DNA of 64,000 nucleotides. Origin: Straminergon stramineum (taxonomy: Eukaryota > Streptophyta > Bryopsida > Hypnales > Calliergonaceae). The notes under the pieces were generated by a model. The model was given only the letters and a program-made list of their open reading frames with translations. It searched no databases and had not been told where the DNA came from. The stretch spans positions 22,883,001 to 22,947,000 of the forward strand of contig OY987265.1 of the NCBI GenBank assembly GCA_963920665.1, given 5' to 3'. A program made the position numbers and the translations under genes. Positions 43,601-53,881 of this stretch are shown piece by piece (within the stretch, counting starts at the first letter, position 1; every line of letters begins with the position of its first letter).

Positions 43601-43658
43601 TCTTCTTGCAAGCTTCCGCCACGTCCCTGAGCGGCTCACTCCTTGTCGTGGACGCCAT
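34608..43658 (-). CDS. SRFR1: SRFR1-type TPR protein, complete, 26 exons
   Basis: Orthologue of SUPPRESSOR OF RPS4-RLD1, a TPR protein that in Arabidopsis restrains effector-triggered immunity by acting with resistance-protein complexes. Exons (complement): 43531-43658, 43147-43256, 42474-42640, 41783-41974, 41587-41631, 41280-41381, 40932-41012, 40747-40810, 40499-40599, 40237-40344, 39990-40060, 39678-39734, 39302-39410, 38961-39041, 38580-38666, 38261-38464, 37901-38058, 37690-37815, 37375-37464, 37016-37115, 36570-36661, 36376-36414, 36109-36199, 35686-35783, 35385-35499, 34608-34781. All phases close: 2790 nt, 929 aa (Arabidopsis about 1050; the shorter part is the linker after the first TPRs). 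N-terminal TPRs include CNRAWCYSKLELHKH and GRGTAYAFMRKLKKAI; the C-terminal conserved region has IQYDCPGFM, GFGSHTPMVLGQAQVVRYYP, YGYDFSIRTPGTPSRW, MPLARGTAVVGYITLLGLFL and FSTTGAVIGALS. An in-frame Met 12 codons upstream is less likely as start. Confidence 0.93.
34911..35119. mobile_element. TTAA-type MITE, ~209 bp, in the last intron of SRFR1
   Basis: TTAA at 34907-34910 precedes CCCGTAAGTGCCCAAATG. The right end, reverse-complemented, is CCCCTAAATGACCAAATAG, after which TTAA has decayed to TGGA. It sits within intron 25 (34782-35384) of the SRFR1 gene, so members of this group insert into genes as well as intergenic DNA. Confidence 0.55.
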
Positions 43659-44399
43659 CGCCAGAATTGCGCTGCAATGGAACCCGAATAGCACAGTTCA
43701 ATCAGACGAGCCGCGTTTAAAGCAGAGGGACCTGTTCCACTTCCCTAACAACCAGATGATACCCGGACTATACCCGTCCCCCTAATATCTCCTACAAGGT
43801 CATTGTTGTGGATTCCACCTTCGGCATTAATTCTGTCACCGGTGTGTTCTGTTGAAATTTACAAACGTTCCTGTTGTTGATCATAGACTTCGCATGCCCT
43901 CAAATTTTTGTTCTTTCTTTACAGTATCTCAGAAATCTGCATTGCTTAGCATTTCGAACCTGGAATTTCGAAGCTAGGGTTTGGTATTTTTGTTCCAGAC
44001 TGTCCCGTTGAACATTGAAACCTTCGAATTGTTGAATCATAGATTTCGCATTACCTTTAAATTTGCGAGAGGGAGTGATCAGAGAAAACATTGAAGATTC
44101 ACCCTAAAGCATACAATGTGGCACTGAACTGGAACTTAGCAACCCAAATTTGTTTTGGCAGCAAAACTATGTACATCAGGCAGCGAAGTCAGAGAAACTC
44201 GCGTCGACCCTCAAATAGAGCCTGAGGCCTGATTTCATCAACCTCAATTCAAGCATTCCCATTTTGTTGATATCCAGCACTTGGATTCTAATATATACTG
44301 GGGTTGAGAATTGAAGTAGAGGTTCATGATCGAGATGCCTTACATACGACCATGACGACTGGAATGAGCGGTCTCGCAGGTCCGTCTTCTTCGTTTACC

Positions 44400-44830
44400 G
44401 GAATATTGCATTCATAATAATAGGGGGTAGTCACAGTTCCTCCATCCTCTGGAATTTCCGTGGAGAATGGGGATGTGCTCGTTAGCGGTTGGCTATCCGC
44501 ATGCGTTGCGAAAAGGAATATTCTTTTTGGAAGAAGTTTTCTACACATCCATCCTTCTTCTCCGGAGGAGAAGAATGGACACGTAGAAAACTCCTTCCAA
44601 GAAGAATATTCTATTTTGGACTATGCTATAGCTCCCCATTGGCTCCCATCGATTTTCTTCATCTCATTCTCCACATCTCATTGTCTAAATGAATAAGGGA
44701 TATCACACTTCCTTCACCTGCTAATGCTTCCCATTGGTTCCTATTACATCTCATTCTCCATAGAAAATTTTGATGGTGGAGGAATTGTAACTACCCCTAA
44801 TGTTTCCTCGAAGAATCCAAACTATGGAGA
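44400..44830. repeat. Inverted duplication with a 98-nt perfect-loopless hairpin core
   Basis: Core: left arm from gaatattctttttggaagaa (44516) to ttcttctcc pairs with ggaggagaag to ccaagaagaatattc (to about 44611), 48-nt arms with about 7 differences and almost no loop. Further out, the strand-flipped left flank gaggatggaggaactgtgac matches gatggtggaggaattgtaac near 44773, so the duplication is larger, with an insertion in the right arm. Both flanks give similar open frames (SPFSTEIPEDGGTVTTP on minus; SFSIENFDGGGIVTTP on plus), as if a coding fragment had been duplicated in inverted orientation. Confidence 0.65.
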
Positions 44831-45621
44831 ATTTAGAGCTACAGTGTTGTACATTGATGGCGAATCCCTGAATTGGAGATTTGTATGGAGAACTTCCTCA
44901 GGCATAGTGCAAGAACTAGCATAGACTGAATGTATTTGTATCAATACTAACACAGACCTGTTGCAATGTAAAATTAATTGAATTTAGGAGGATATGGATT
45001 GGATGAAAAACATACAAGATGAAATATTTGGGATGAAAACGTGACCATTTTGTGACAATAGGTCATTACAGGCCTGTCGAAGTTCTTTTTCTTGTAGAGA
45101 TCATGGATATCATGAGATATAATGCGAAGTCAACTGACTAAACAGAGGTTCCATTAGCATGCTAGCCAACTTATGAATTTCAAGAGCCTTCAACCATCAT
45201 ATATTAGTCTTCAATCCTAGAATGATATTTAGGACCAAAAGTGTTTGATGGATGACTTCATTGTTTATTGTAGAAATAAATAATGTATCTATTGGTTCAA
45301 TAATCAAAGTATTTTAGTGATTGCCTAGGTCATGGGGGATTGTATCCTTTCAAGGTTAACCATGACTATAAGGATGTTGCTAAACCAAAATGGTCCAATG
45401 GATGACATAATTGTTGATTGACCACATATGCATTCTTATTTCCTTGATATCATATTTCCAAATACACTTTATCATTGTTAAGTTACCACTTTGTATGGCA
45501 ACACATTAGAGCATGAAAGAACTTTAATTTTACTAGTGTAATTAGAAAGATAGTAAGGGAATGTCACCCATGTAAGGGATTTTCATTATACTAGATATCT
45601 ATAATTCATTACCACTATGTC

Positions 45622-46012
45622 TATGGTAGAACTGCCCATTACCAACCAGAACCCATGGTCAAGACATAGGCAATGGGAAATTCAATAGAGAGAGGATTGA
45701 CAAATAATCAATTAAATTTTTAGTTTCCAACCATCTTGTAGCCATTACTGTAATGACAAATATGCTTTGATTTGAGAGCCTAGTTAATCTCTAGATGAGC
45801 AGTGATGGAAGAATCTATATATTGGGGATGGGAGCAGGCCAACTTTTGGCTTCTAAAATTCATAACAATTTTATTTTGAAGAAAAAAATTACAAAACTTT
45901 GGCAATGCCCATGATTTCTATCTGTCCACAAGGCTGTAAATTAAAATTGCCTTGAACAGCTCTGGAGCATGCACAGATTCCTTGAGTGGTTGGTCATGGG
46001 CGGTTCTACTAT
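45622..46012. mobile_element. 391-bp TIR element, family C copy 2
   Basis: Ends ATGGTAGAACTGCCCATTAC and, reverse-complemented, TAGTAGAACCGCCCATGACC. Same length and orientation as 23075-23465 and alignable throughout, with flanks that do not match. TA-rich borders suggest a TA target. The ORF at 45952-46221 crosses its edge and is not a gene. Confidence 0.7.
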
Positions 46013-46631
46013 ATATTTTTTTGAAAATGCTAGATATCCCATTTCGTATCCCATATCCCATGCATGTATTGTCATATTGTAACAATATTTCAATTACTAC
46101 GTTTGTATTCTACATATTTCCATGTTTCATATCCCAAACTTGTACTTGCATTATGTACTATGTTTATGGTAGCATAGTGCGATTTTCACCAAATCATTTT
46201 TGCTTTGAAAGTATAACATAAATGGATCAATATAGCTAAAAATAGAACAAGTTGTTGCTGACGTGTCGGTCATATCAGATTTTGGTGTAAATAGCCCCCC
46301 CTCAAAACGCAGATGCTGACGAGTATGGGGATGAGGCCCATGCGATCAACATGAGCGAAGAAACGAGTCAAGGTGATGCGGCTATAGGGCCATTCCCCAT
46401 GCGGTGACAGGCATGTACCATGTGGTCACAGGGTCATCCTTCCGAAAAGGAAGAAATGAGGAAGGCGCGGCGTGTGCACAGCACAGAGCGTCAGAACGCT
46501 TGCGTCCCTGCCTGCAGGATCGTAGTGCTTGATTCAGTTACTGTACAACTATACGTCGTGTGTGACGTCGGCCTGCTGGAGGAACGTTCTTGTTGCTGCT
46601 GTAGCGTTGTTCGTTTGGGAGTCTTCTGAGG

Positions 46632-48090
46632 ATGACGAGGGGTAAGCAAAAGATTGAGGCGCAGAAGCGAGCTGCAGAGAAGAACGAGAAGCCCAAGGGC
46701 TCCCAGATTGAAGCTCGGAATGCTGGTTTGAAAACCGTCTGCAGTGTTTGCAAGGTGATGCTTGGAACTCTCCTCTCATACGGTAGTTTCATGCTCGGGC
46801 TCCGGTGTTTTCACGTATTTTTTTTATGTAATGTTCTATTTTGGCCGTGAAATGTGTCACTGGAGAGGGTGTGCTTTTTTTAAGATTTCCTTAGGGTTTG
46901 GCAGCGTTTGCAATTGGAGCTTCGAGTTTCGGTGTTTTCGAGTGTAAAATTTATTTCTTATTTTTCAGCGTTTTTGGTAGTGAAATGTGCCGGTGGAGAG
47001 GACGGGGGATTTCGAAATCTTAGGGTTTTGATGTATTTGCAATTTGAACTTTGATCTTCGATGTTTGGTGTTTGTGTATGAATTTTGTTTGTTTTTCAAC
47101 ATTTTTGATTGTGAAATGTGCCGGTGGAGAGGATGGGCATATATTGAATTCTTAGGGTTTTGCAGCGATTGCATTGTGAAATTTGAGTTCTCCTGTAATT
47201 CTTGGATTTCAATGCTTTTCCGTCTTTTTATTTATTTACTCTCGAAGTTTTTGGTTGCGAAATATGTCTGGGGAAGGTTAGGGTGTTTTTTTTGTGAGGA
47301 CGGTGAATTTTTCTGCTTATTACTCCTCTCATTCGGTCATTTAGATCCTTTTGTCACACTCCGTCCCGCCTGTAATCTTCTCCAACATTTCTGTAATTTA
47401 TGGGGTTAGTGTCACTCAACAAGAGGTAGACAACATCGTGCTTTCGTTCGAGCACGATATTGGAGGTGAATCTCTTATTTGAGAAGGCAAGTATGGTTGA
47501 GATTGGGTTTTATGACTGACATCTGACAACCGCTGCTAACTAAAACCTGAAAACTATATGTCTTCCTGCCAACTTTAATATTCGACATCGTAATGGTCCG
47601 CTTATTATATTACTAAATTTCTACATTGTCTTACTAACTTCCAGGATTGCTCCTTGTTCAAGTTTTCTCGTTGTTTTGAGTATTCACACTGTTTCTTCAA
47701 TGTGGTGTCGGTACTTAGAGTTCTAAGCTACAGGTTTTTACTGAAAACTTATGTTTTACCTATTGGCATAAATCTATGCTAGTTACGTTTGAAGGGCTTC
47801 TACAATTTTAGTCAATTCAAAATATGTCTCCTAAAGAAAGTTGTAGTCTTCAGGTTCTTTGATTTAGGTAGCGACAGTAAATAGATTAGATGGTGTACTC
47901 GGAGACACCCTAAATTTCCGTATATAAGCCTCCATGCATGACTTACTTAAATGCATCATGTTTACGCCTCACGAAATGTGTGTAACTGTGCTGTGATTTG
48001 CAGGCACCACTGGCAAATTACAAACAGCTTGTGGATCACTTTGCTTCTAAGCATCCTAAAGAGGCGGTGCCACCAGCTCCTTCAAGTTAA
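46632..48090 (+). CDS. ZNF706-like small C2H2 zinc-finger protein, two exons
   Basis: Exons 46632-46754 and 48004-48090, giving 69 aa. The lysine-rich N-terminus (MTRGKQKIEAQKRAAEKNEK) is the SERF/4F5-like half known from ZNF706 (which starts MARGQQKIQSQQ). The C-terminal half is one zinc finger: CSVC, 12 residues, H, 4 residues, H (CSVCKAPLANYKQLVDHF, then ASKHP). The family is small, conserved from animals to plants and poorly understood; nuclear or nucleic-acid-related roles are usually assumed. The intron splits the finger just after the second cysteine with clean GT and CAG borders. It is 1249 bp long and holds a minisatellite of about four units with telo-boxes, which may make it regulatory. 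The protein is too short for its second exon to show as a long frame. Confidence 0.85.
46800..47290 (+). repeat. ~130-bp minisatellite, about four units, in intron 1 of the ZNF706-like gene
   Basis: Units are marked by g(t/c)gaaat(g/a)tg.c.ggtggagagg at 46847, 46980, 47111 and 47257 (periods 133, 131, 146). Each of the first three continues into cttagggttt, the reverse of the AAACCCTAA telo-box, then gcagcg.ttgca and an (att)ttt-rich tail. The last unit is degenerate (ggttagggtg). The unit is unrelated to the one at 12487-12870 apart from the telo-box. Confidence 0.8.
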
Positions 48091-51000
48091 CTAAGCTTAT
48101 GTGTTTTCTTTACAAAGTGGAACTTACAAGTCATTTCTGGTTTGCCCAGAGCTATAAGTCATCTGGCGACAAAATTTCACAAATTTATATTTGTATGCTT
48201 GTAGTTTATGGTCTTTGAAGAGATAAAGCCGGTGTTGGTTCATTTTCTCATTCAATTTGAGGCTTTTTCGTGGATTGTATAATTCTTTGGTAGTAGCTCA
48301 GCCTTCATGAAATGAAGGCTTGTAGTTTCATCTCATAAATGATCAGGATTGATGGTAAAGTAGGATGACCCAGTCTCATCCCTTTGACTGATGCACATAT
48401 TTAGATTTATCGGGATTTCAATTTTTTTTGCAATGGAATGGCAAATTAGAGAAAGTTTCACATGTATTTTCGAAACTCATTTTTGAGTAGAAAAATCACA
48501 TTATAGGTGGTTATTGCAAAAACATTATAGTTGCCCAATGTTGTTCTTTGGTGGAACTACTCTTTTCCACTTGGATGCTAATGTGGCTCTCTTAATTCCT
48601 TTTATGGGTGTTAAATTAATCCAAAAGTGTCCCACAAGGTATAGAATGATTTTCTTGCCATGTGTAGAAATTGTGTGGTGGTGTTTGTTGATTTCATAAA
48701 ATACAGAAATATAAACTTTAATCCATTTCCAACCCATTCAACTTCAATTCCACTTTGAATTGTCATAATGCAAATTGTTGTATGTTTTTCATTGTATTAG
48801 AATGCAATACTATAAAAGTGAGTTTGGAAATTTGAATTTGTACATGAGGAAATTAAAGATCATTCCACAATTGTGTGGCAAAAGCACCGCATGACAATCC
48901 CTTTGGGGATTCAAAATTATCATTTGAGTCTTACTAAATAATTCTTGAAATAATCATTCAAGTCAAATTTGACCAAAAAATCTAAAGTAAAGCAAAAATC
49001 TATAAAGAGGACTTTGAAAAATAATTTCAATAGTTATAGAATATAAACATCTTAAGAAAATCACCCTAGTTAGATTATTAAATTTCAAATTGACAACAAA
49101 AATTTTATGCAAAAATTTAAAAAGCAAACCAAAGTAAGGGAGATTTTCATACTCTCCATTTTAATGGTAAATACTATTTACTATTGCAATAGATTCAACT
49201 TATTGATATGATCAATGGTCATGATTTACAACTTTTTCTTGAAGTCTCAACAACATTAGTCTAACACTTTTCAAATTTTTGGAAATTTGAACATATTCAT
49301 TTGTTCAAACATTGTTTAATATGTGTCAAACAACAACAATCATCCATATACCTATAGATTAGATTCTTTAGGTGAAACCAAAGATCACATGCTAGTTCTA
49401 ATTTTGCAATTGCATTAAAAGAATATCATATCTTTATAGCATCTAACTAGTATAAAAATAGTTTGAGCTAAGTATTTGTTGAAGAGGTAACATTGTGAGA
49501 TGATCCTCAATTACTATCCAAACTAGTGCAACAAAATCCATTGATTAATTTATAAATCTCTTTTATTAGAATTAAAAAAAAATTCTTCCAAACTTGTAGA
49601 TTGAAGTATAAAAAGACAAAAAAAAAAAGCATTACCTTAACTAGCAAGCATCCCCTTACTTAATGACAATTAGGTGACCCCTTCTTTTGTCAAATTTTGG
49701 TTTTAGATTTAGTTATATGATGCTTTCAATGGTCTATGGAGCCTCTACTTTGAAAATTCAAGGAAATTGCATATTATATCCAAAAAATCTATTTTTTTGG
49801 AAAATTCATGATTTTCAATTGCTAATACTACAAAAATGTGCCTCCAACTATGTTGAATTGCTTATATTGATGATTTTAAGTGTTTCCATCATATGTCATG
49901 GGAGGTCTTATGTGGGCAACCGATCTTTCTCAATAGTTAAGGTTTTGCCAAATTTGCATGTAGTGGCAAAACTTGACATCTATCATGATTTTTTAGTTTA
50001 CATAGTTTATGAATCCATGTTTTATGATCTACACAAAAATAACTTTGCAATGGATGACTTGTATTGTCACTTTTGCATAGGGGACATAGACGATGATAGT
50101 CTTCAATACTAAACCAAGTCTTAAACCACTTTGGAAATATGTTTGCTATTGTTTTGTAATTCACGAGTTTCTATTGATATTAGCAAAACATAGATATTGA
50201 CAAAACATATATTGGAAAATAGTCTCTTGTATGTATTCTTAAATATACAAATATCACATCTAATAATAATAAAAAATAAAATGAATTATTAATTATAATA
50301 ATATTTTAAAATAAATAAAAGTAAAAGTAAATAAATTTATCATTTATAACTTTCACCCACGGATTTTCTTCTCATTGTATTTTAGTTTTTGAATTATGGT
50401 ATCTTTTATTTTTAACCCAAGAAAGGAGACTATAAGATCCAATTTAGGCTTCATGATTGTTAGCAATTTTGAATAATTTATAAGGGTAGGGGTTTGTGAT
50501 TTGTTTAATTAAATAATTTTTTGAGCCAACCTATATACTGCTCTACATACAATCTAATGATTTGTAGATTTTAATAATACTTTCTACAATATGATCAATC
50601 AAAATAGTTAGTTCAAAATCATGAATCATTTATCCTTAAAGGGTTAAAAAAAACTTCTCTTCACATTCATTACATAATTATTTGCTAAGAACAAATTGAG
50701 GTATAGGTATATAGGTCAATCCTAGCCTATAAGTACATACTTAAATATTAAAATCTTTCATTCAAAAAGATATCTATTTTGCACTTACATATGAATGAAA
50801 TTTATTATATTTAAATTTAGAAATGCAAGCATATTTCTTCTACAAGTCGTACTCCATATATGATGGAAGAACACCTTTTGAAACCAACCTAAAGATTGTA
50901 GGTACTATGAACCTAACACCAACACAATGGGATGAAATACAAAAACTAAGGTATGTACTCCCCAAAGCAACATAATACCACTAAACAATTGAATAAGGTT

Positions 51001-51684
51001 CCTATTAATAATCAACCTTAACTTGTGTTCAATCTTGTTGACAACTCAAAGACAATTCCAATGCATCGTAGCATGTCTCTTTGAACAGCATATGAATGAA
51101 CTACAAATTTTCAAAATGTTGATTACATGTGAATATTAATCAATCACAGGCTCATATGCTTTGGGCATGCACATATTAGACAAAAGCTATGCAAGTTGCT
51201 CTGGGGTAAGGTTTGCAATTGGGTGCAATTCCCTTACACTCCCCATGTGGATACTACTGGAGTCGATTTCAGCCCAATTTAGAACGAGGATTGGAATATT
51301 CATCCCTTATGACGTTCTTTTGCAAAAGTGGAAATCACATGACCTTGAGCTGCTCATAACAGTCAATTCCGTAGAAACTCCTATAGATTTTACACCACTA
51401 AGATTTACACAATCAGTGAAGTGCCTTTCTCTATCATGTCGTTTACAATATACAAAACTGTGATTGATCTAATCAGGTAAAATCTGACAATTGGAACGTA
51501 AAAGGATTGCTGAATACAACTAAGAAATTACATGTTGGACAATATCCAAGAGTTTTCTGGATACTATCATAAAGGATCAACTCTACACTACGTTAATAAA
51601 GGGAAAAAAAGTATCACAAACTGGTGGATACCAACATGAAGCAGAATAGAACTCCACAATAACACTATTAAGGTACCTGGAAAA
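48091..51684. other. AT-rich intergenic DNA with one decayed Cys/His-rich frame
   Basis: Very AT-rich between 48400 and 51100, with no credible intact gene. The minus-strand frame at 49937-50164 has a Cys/His pattern resembling a PLATZ/B-box zinc finger (see findings). The antisense 141-codon plus frame at 49687-50112 is hydrophobic and AT-driven. The frame at 51161-51463 (+) has more balanced composition but no domain I recognise. Confidence 0.5.
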
Positions 51685-53835
51685 TCATTCTAGACTAGAA
51701 CAAGTCATAATTTTCGGCTGTCGAATGTCATCTCTTTCCTCCTGAAGCTCTAGGAAACGATCCGCTACTTCTCTGCAGAAAAACAAGAGCACACCCTTGT
51801 AAATACAAAATGATCCTGAAACCAAAATTAGGATTCTATTTGAAAGGTTTGTTCGATAAACCAGCAGTTGACATGTCTGAAATGGCCTGACTAGTTAGAC
51901 TTTGGTTGCACGTGGCTAGTATTGGTAGTCTCCATAAGTAATGTTAGAGTTAATTCCCCTCATAGATATAAATATTATGTTCACTCAGATTTTAAAATCA
52001 ATTGAAGAGATCCTGGAGAGAAGAGGACGTTACCGTTCTTGAGGTCAACATGTTTTTCCTCTTTTGATACTGGTAGGCTTTCTGTTCAGCTGCTTGTGCT
52101 ACTTTAAGCTTACGCATGCTAGGCCGATATAGCAACAGTGTTCTCCCCATCTTACCCACAATTTGAGCTCCAGTTTCGCCCTCCAGCTGCCTCGCGGTGT
52201 CATCAAACTCTTCATCCAGGTTGTCAAGTACCCTAATCTGAGAAAGTTCCAGTACAGCAAAAGCAAATTCAGTACATAAGAGGCAGGCACTGCAAACTTA
52301 ACAACACTAAGGAGTACAGATGATTCGTCCTACTCCATCCACTTTAGAGAAATATAAAGTGTAAGGAAAACAAACACCGGTAAATAGGCAGGTGAAGCTA
52401 TAGTTATGAAAATGTTATAATTGAAAATCAATTCAGTTCAAAATTGAGCAAGCTAGTGAATCCTTTCTCGAGGGAGAGCTCATGGTCATGCTATGAATAG
52501 TCTATAAGTGGAGTATATTACCAGCGATTAGATATTTAGAATCTAGTGAATATAACAAAATCCAACATGAAGACTGTGTAACGATTGAAGAAACAGTCCA
52601 CAAAATTTTACTCACTCTAGAAGCAAAACTTTGAAGATTCATAAATTTTTCATACAAATCCAAATAAGACGTACTTTAGTGCGTTAGAATCTTCTAAAAA
52701 ATGGGGATAACGCTCCCGTTAAAAATAAAATAAAATGAAATCCACTCTAATAAGAGAAACCACAAAAAAATGATGAAAGCCACCGGGTGTAGATTCCCGA
52801 CCTTCCAGGGTTTTAGAATGTGCCACAACAATGAAAGAATAAAAGCTGCCTTGAAGATTTGAGGTTTAAGAGTCACCTTGACAAGTTCATTTGCTTCCAA
52901 CGCATCACTGATAGCTGTGATGCAATTCGCAGTCAACCCCCATTTCCCTACCTGCAAAACAGACCACCACATAAAAACGGGGTTACCGCACTACCGGCGA
53001 CCTACAAGCTGCTACCCGATAAACATTCTTAAAATGGGACAGGAGTTGAATAGAGGTCCCTACCATATTCATAAAAACCAAATGTCAATTACATCGAACC
53101 TTACAGAAACTATTTTTCATCAATTTATCAGACCCTAAACATGACAGCCTTATCACAAACCCAAATTGCTCTACTTCATAGGGTTTGTAATTACGAGTCT
53201 TCAAAGACCACTGACACCAGGATTAGGAGTCTTGGTCTTGAAACCATGAGGCCTGAAGGGAAGAAACCCTAGAGTATGACTCCTAGATCCTCTAGAGTAA
53301 AAAGCAGTCCTTGCAATTTCAAAAACTCTGGAATCTCCTTCGCATGTCATTATCCAAGACAGAAAAATTGAGTACCAAGAGAGAAATTTGAGAGAACATT
53401 TGAGAGAAAACAGACCTGGTGGATGCAAATGTCATTCCCCAACTTGTGAGCATAAGCGCGAAGCTCCTTCTTCTCCTTCGTCCCCAACAACCTGAAAGTC
53501 CTCTTAACTATCGCCCCATTAGGGCTTGTAACCACCTCATCCTCCTGTCCTAATTCCTCCTCGTACAACGACAATGCATCCTCTTCCTCTTCTTCCTCCT
53601 CCTCTGTAACTCCACCTGGAGCTCTCCCCAATCGAGACTCTACAGGAAACCTTCGTAGACTAGGAGATAAAACCCAACCCAGCGAAGAAGAGGGTGCGAC
53701 AATACGGAGGCTCACGTTCTGTGAGGTGGAAGAGGAAGAAGATGAAATTTGCAACCAAGGAGGGAAGATTCGGTGTTGCAAAGAGGCTGCAGTCATCGTC
53801 ATCGCTGCAAACCCCACAACACAAATGGGCTGCAC
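51685..53835 (-). CDS. CRM (CRS1/YhbY) domain RNA-binding protein, probably plastid
   Basis: Exons (complement) 53416-53835, 52877-52951, 52034-52237 and a short last exon starting at 51772. The N-terminus (MTMTAASLQHR, then a Ser-rich stretch) looks like a transit peptide; either Met1 (53835) or Met12 (53802) could start it. An acidic patch (EEEEEEEE) follows, then one CRM domain from about residue 111: FRLLGTKEKKELRAYAHKLG, then VGKWGLT with the GxxG RNA-binding loop (G142-G145), ALEANELVK, TGAQIVGKMGRTLLLYRPS. CRM proteins bind RNA, many of them in group II intron splicing or ribosome assembly in organelles. The C-terminus is unresolved: the strong GTAACG donor gives a stop at 51728, while other donors would open a frame to 51685 (EVADRFLELQEERDDIRQPK). 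Length about 247-263 aa. Confidence 0.85.
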
Positions 53836-53872
53836 AGATTCCAGAGAGAAGTCAGTTTTTTTCTAAAATCTT

Positions 53873-53881
53873 AAACCCTAA
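53873..53881. promoter_or_regulatory. Telo-box in the CRM gene 5' leader
   Basis: AAACCCTAA on the plus strand 38 bp upstream of the minus-strand ATG at 53835, so in the presumed 5' UTR or core promoter. Telo-boxes near the starts of ribosome- and translation-related genes are known plant cis-elements bound by telobox/Myb-type factors, which would suit an RNA-processing gene. Function here is inferred only. Confidence 0.4.

Larger units (their letters stand above)
43659..46631. other. Divergent intergenic region between SRFR1 and the ZNF706-like gene
   Basis: Contains the SRFR1 upstream region, an inverted duplication with a strong hairpin (44400-44830, listed separately), AT-rich spacer, the family C element 45622-46012 and, from about 46260, a GC-richer stretch that is probably the promoter and 5' UTR of the plus-strand gene starting at 46632. 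No intact gene is seen. Confidence 0.5.

Noticed and set aside
43497..43694. Upstream in-frame Met (43694) as SRFR1 start
   Set aside because: The extra residues MLFGFHCSAILA do not resemble family N-termini, while the Met at 43658 aligns with the usual MA(S/T)-type start before the first TPR helix.
49687..50112. 141-codon plus-strand frame in AT-rich DNA
   Set aside because: Hydrophobic, AT-codon-driven composition without domain or splice context; it overlaps the more interesting minus-strand Cys/His frame.
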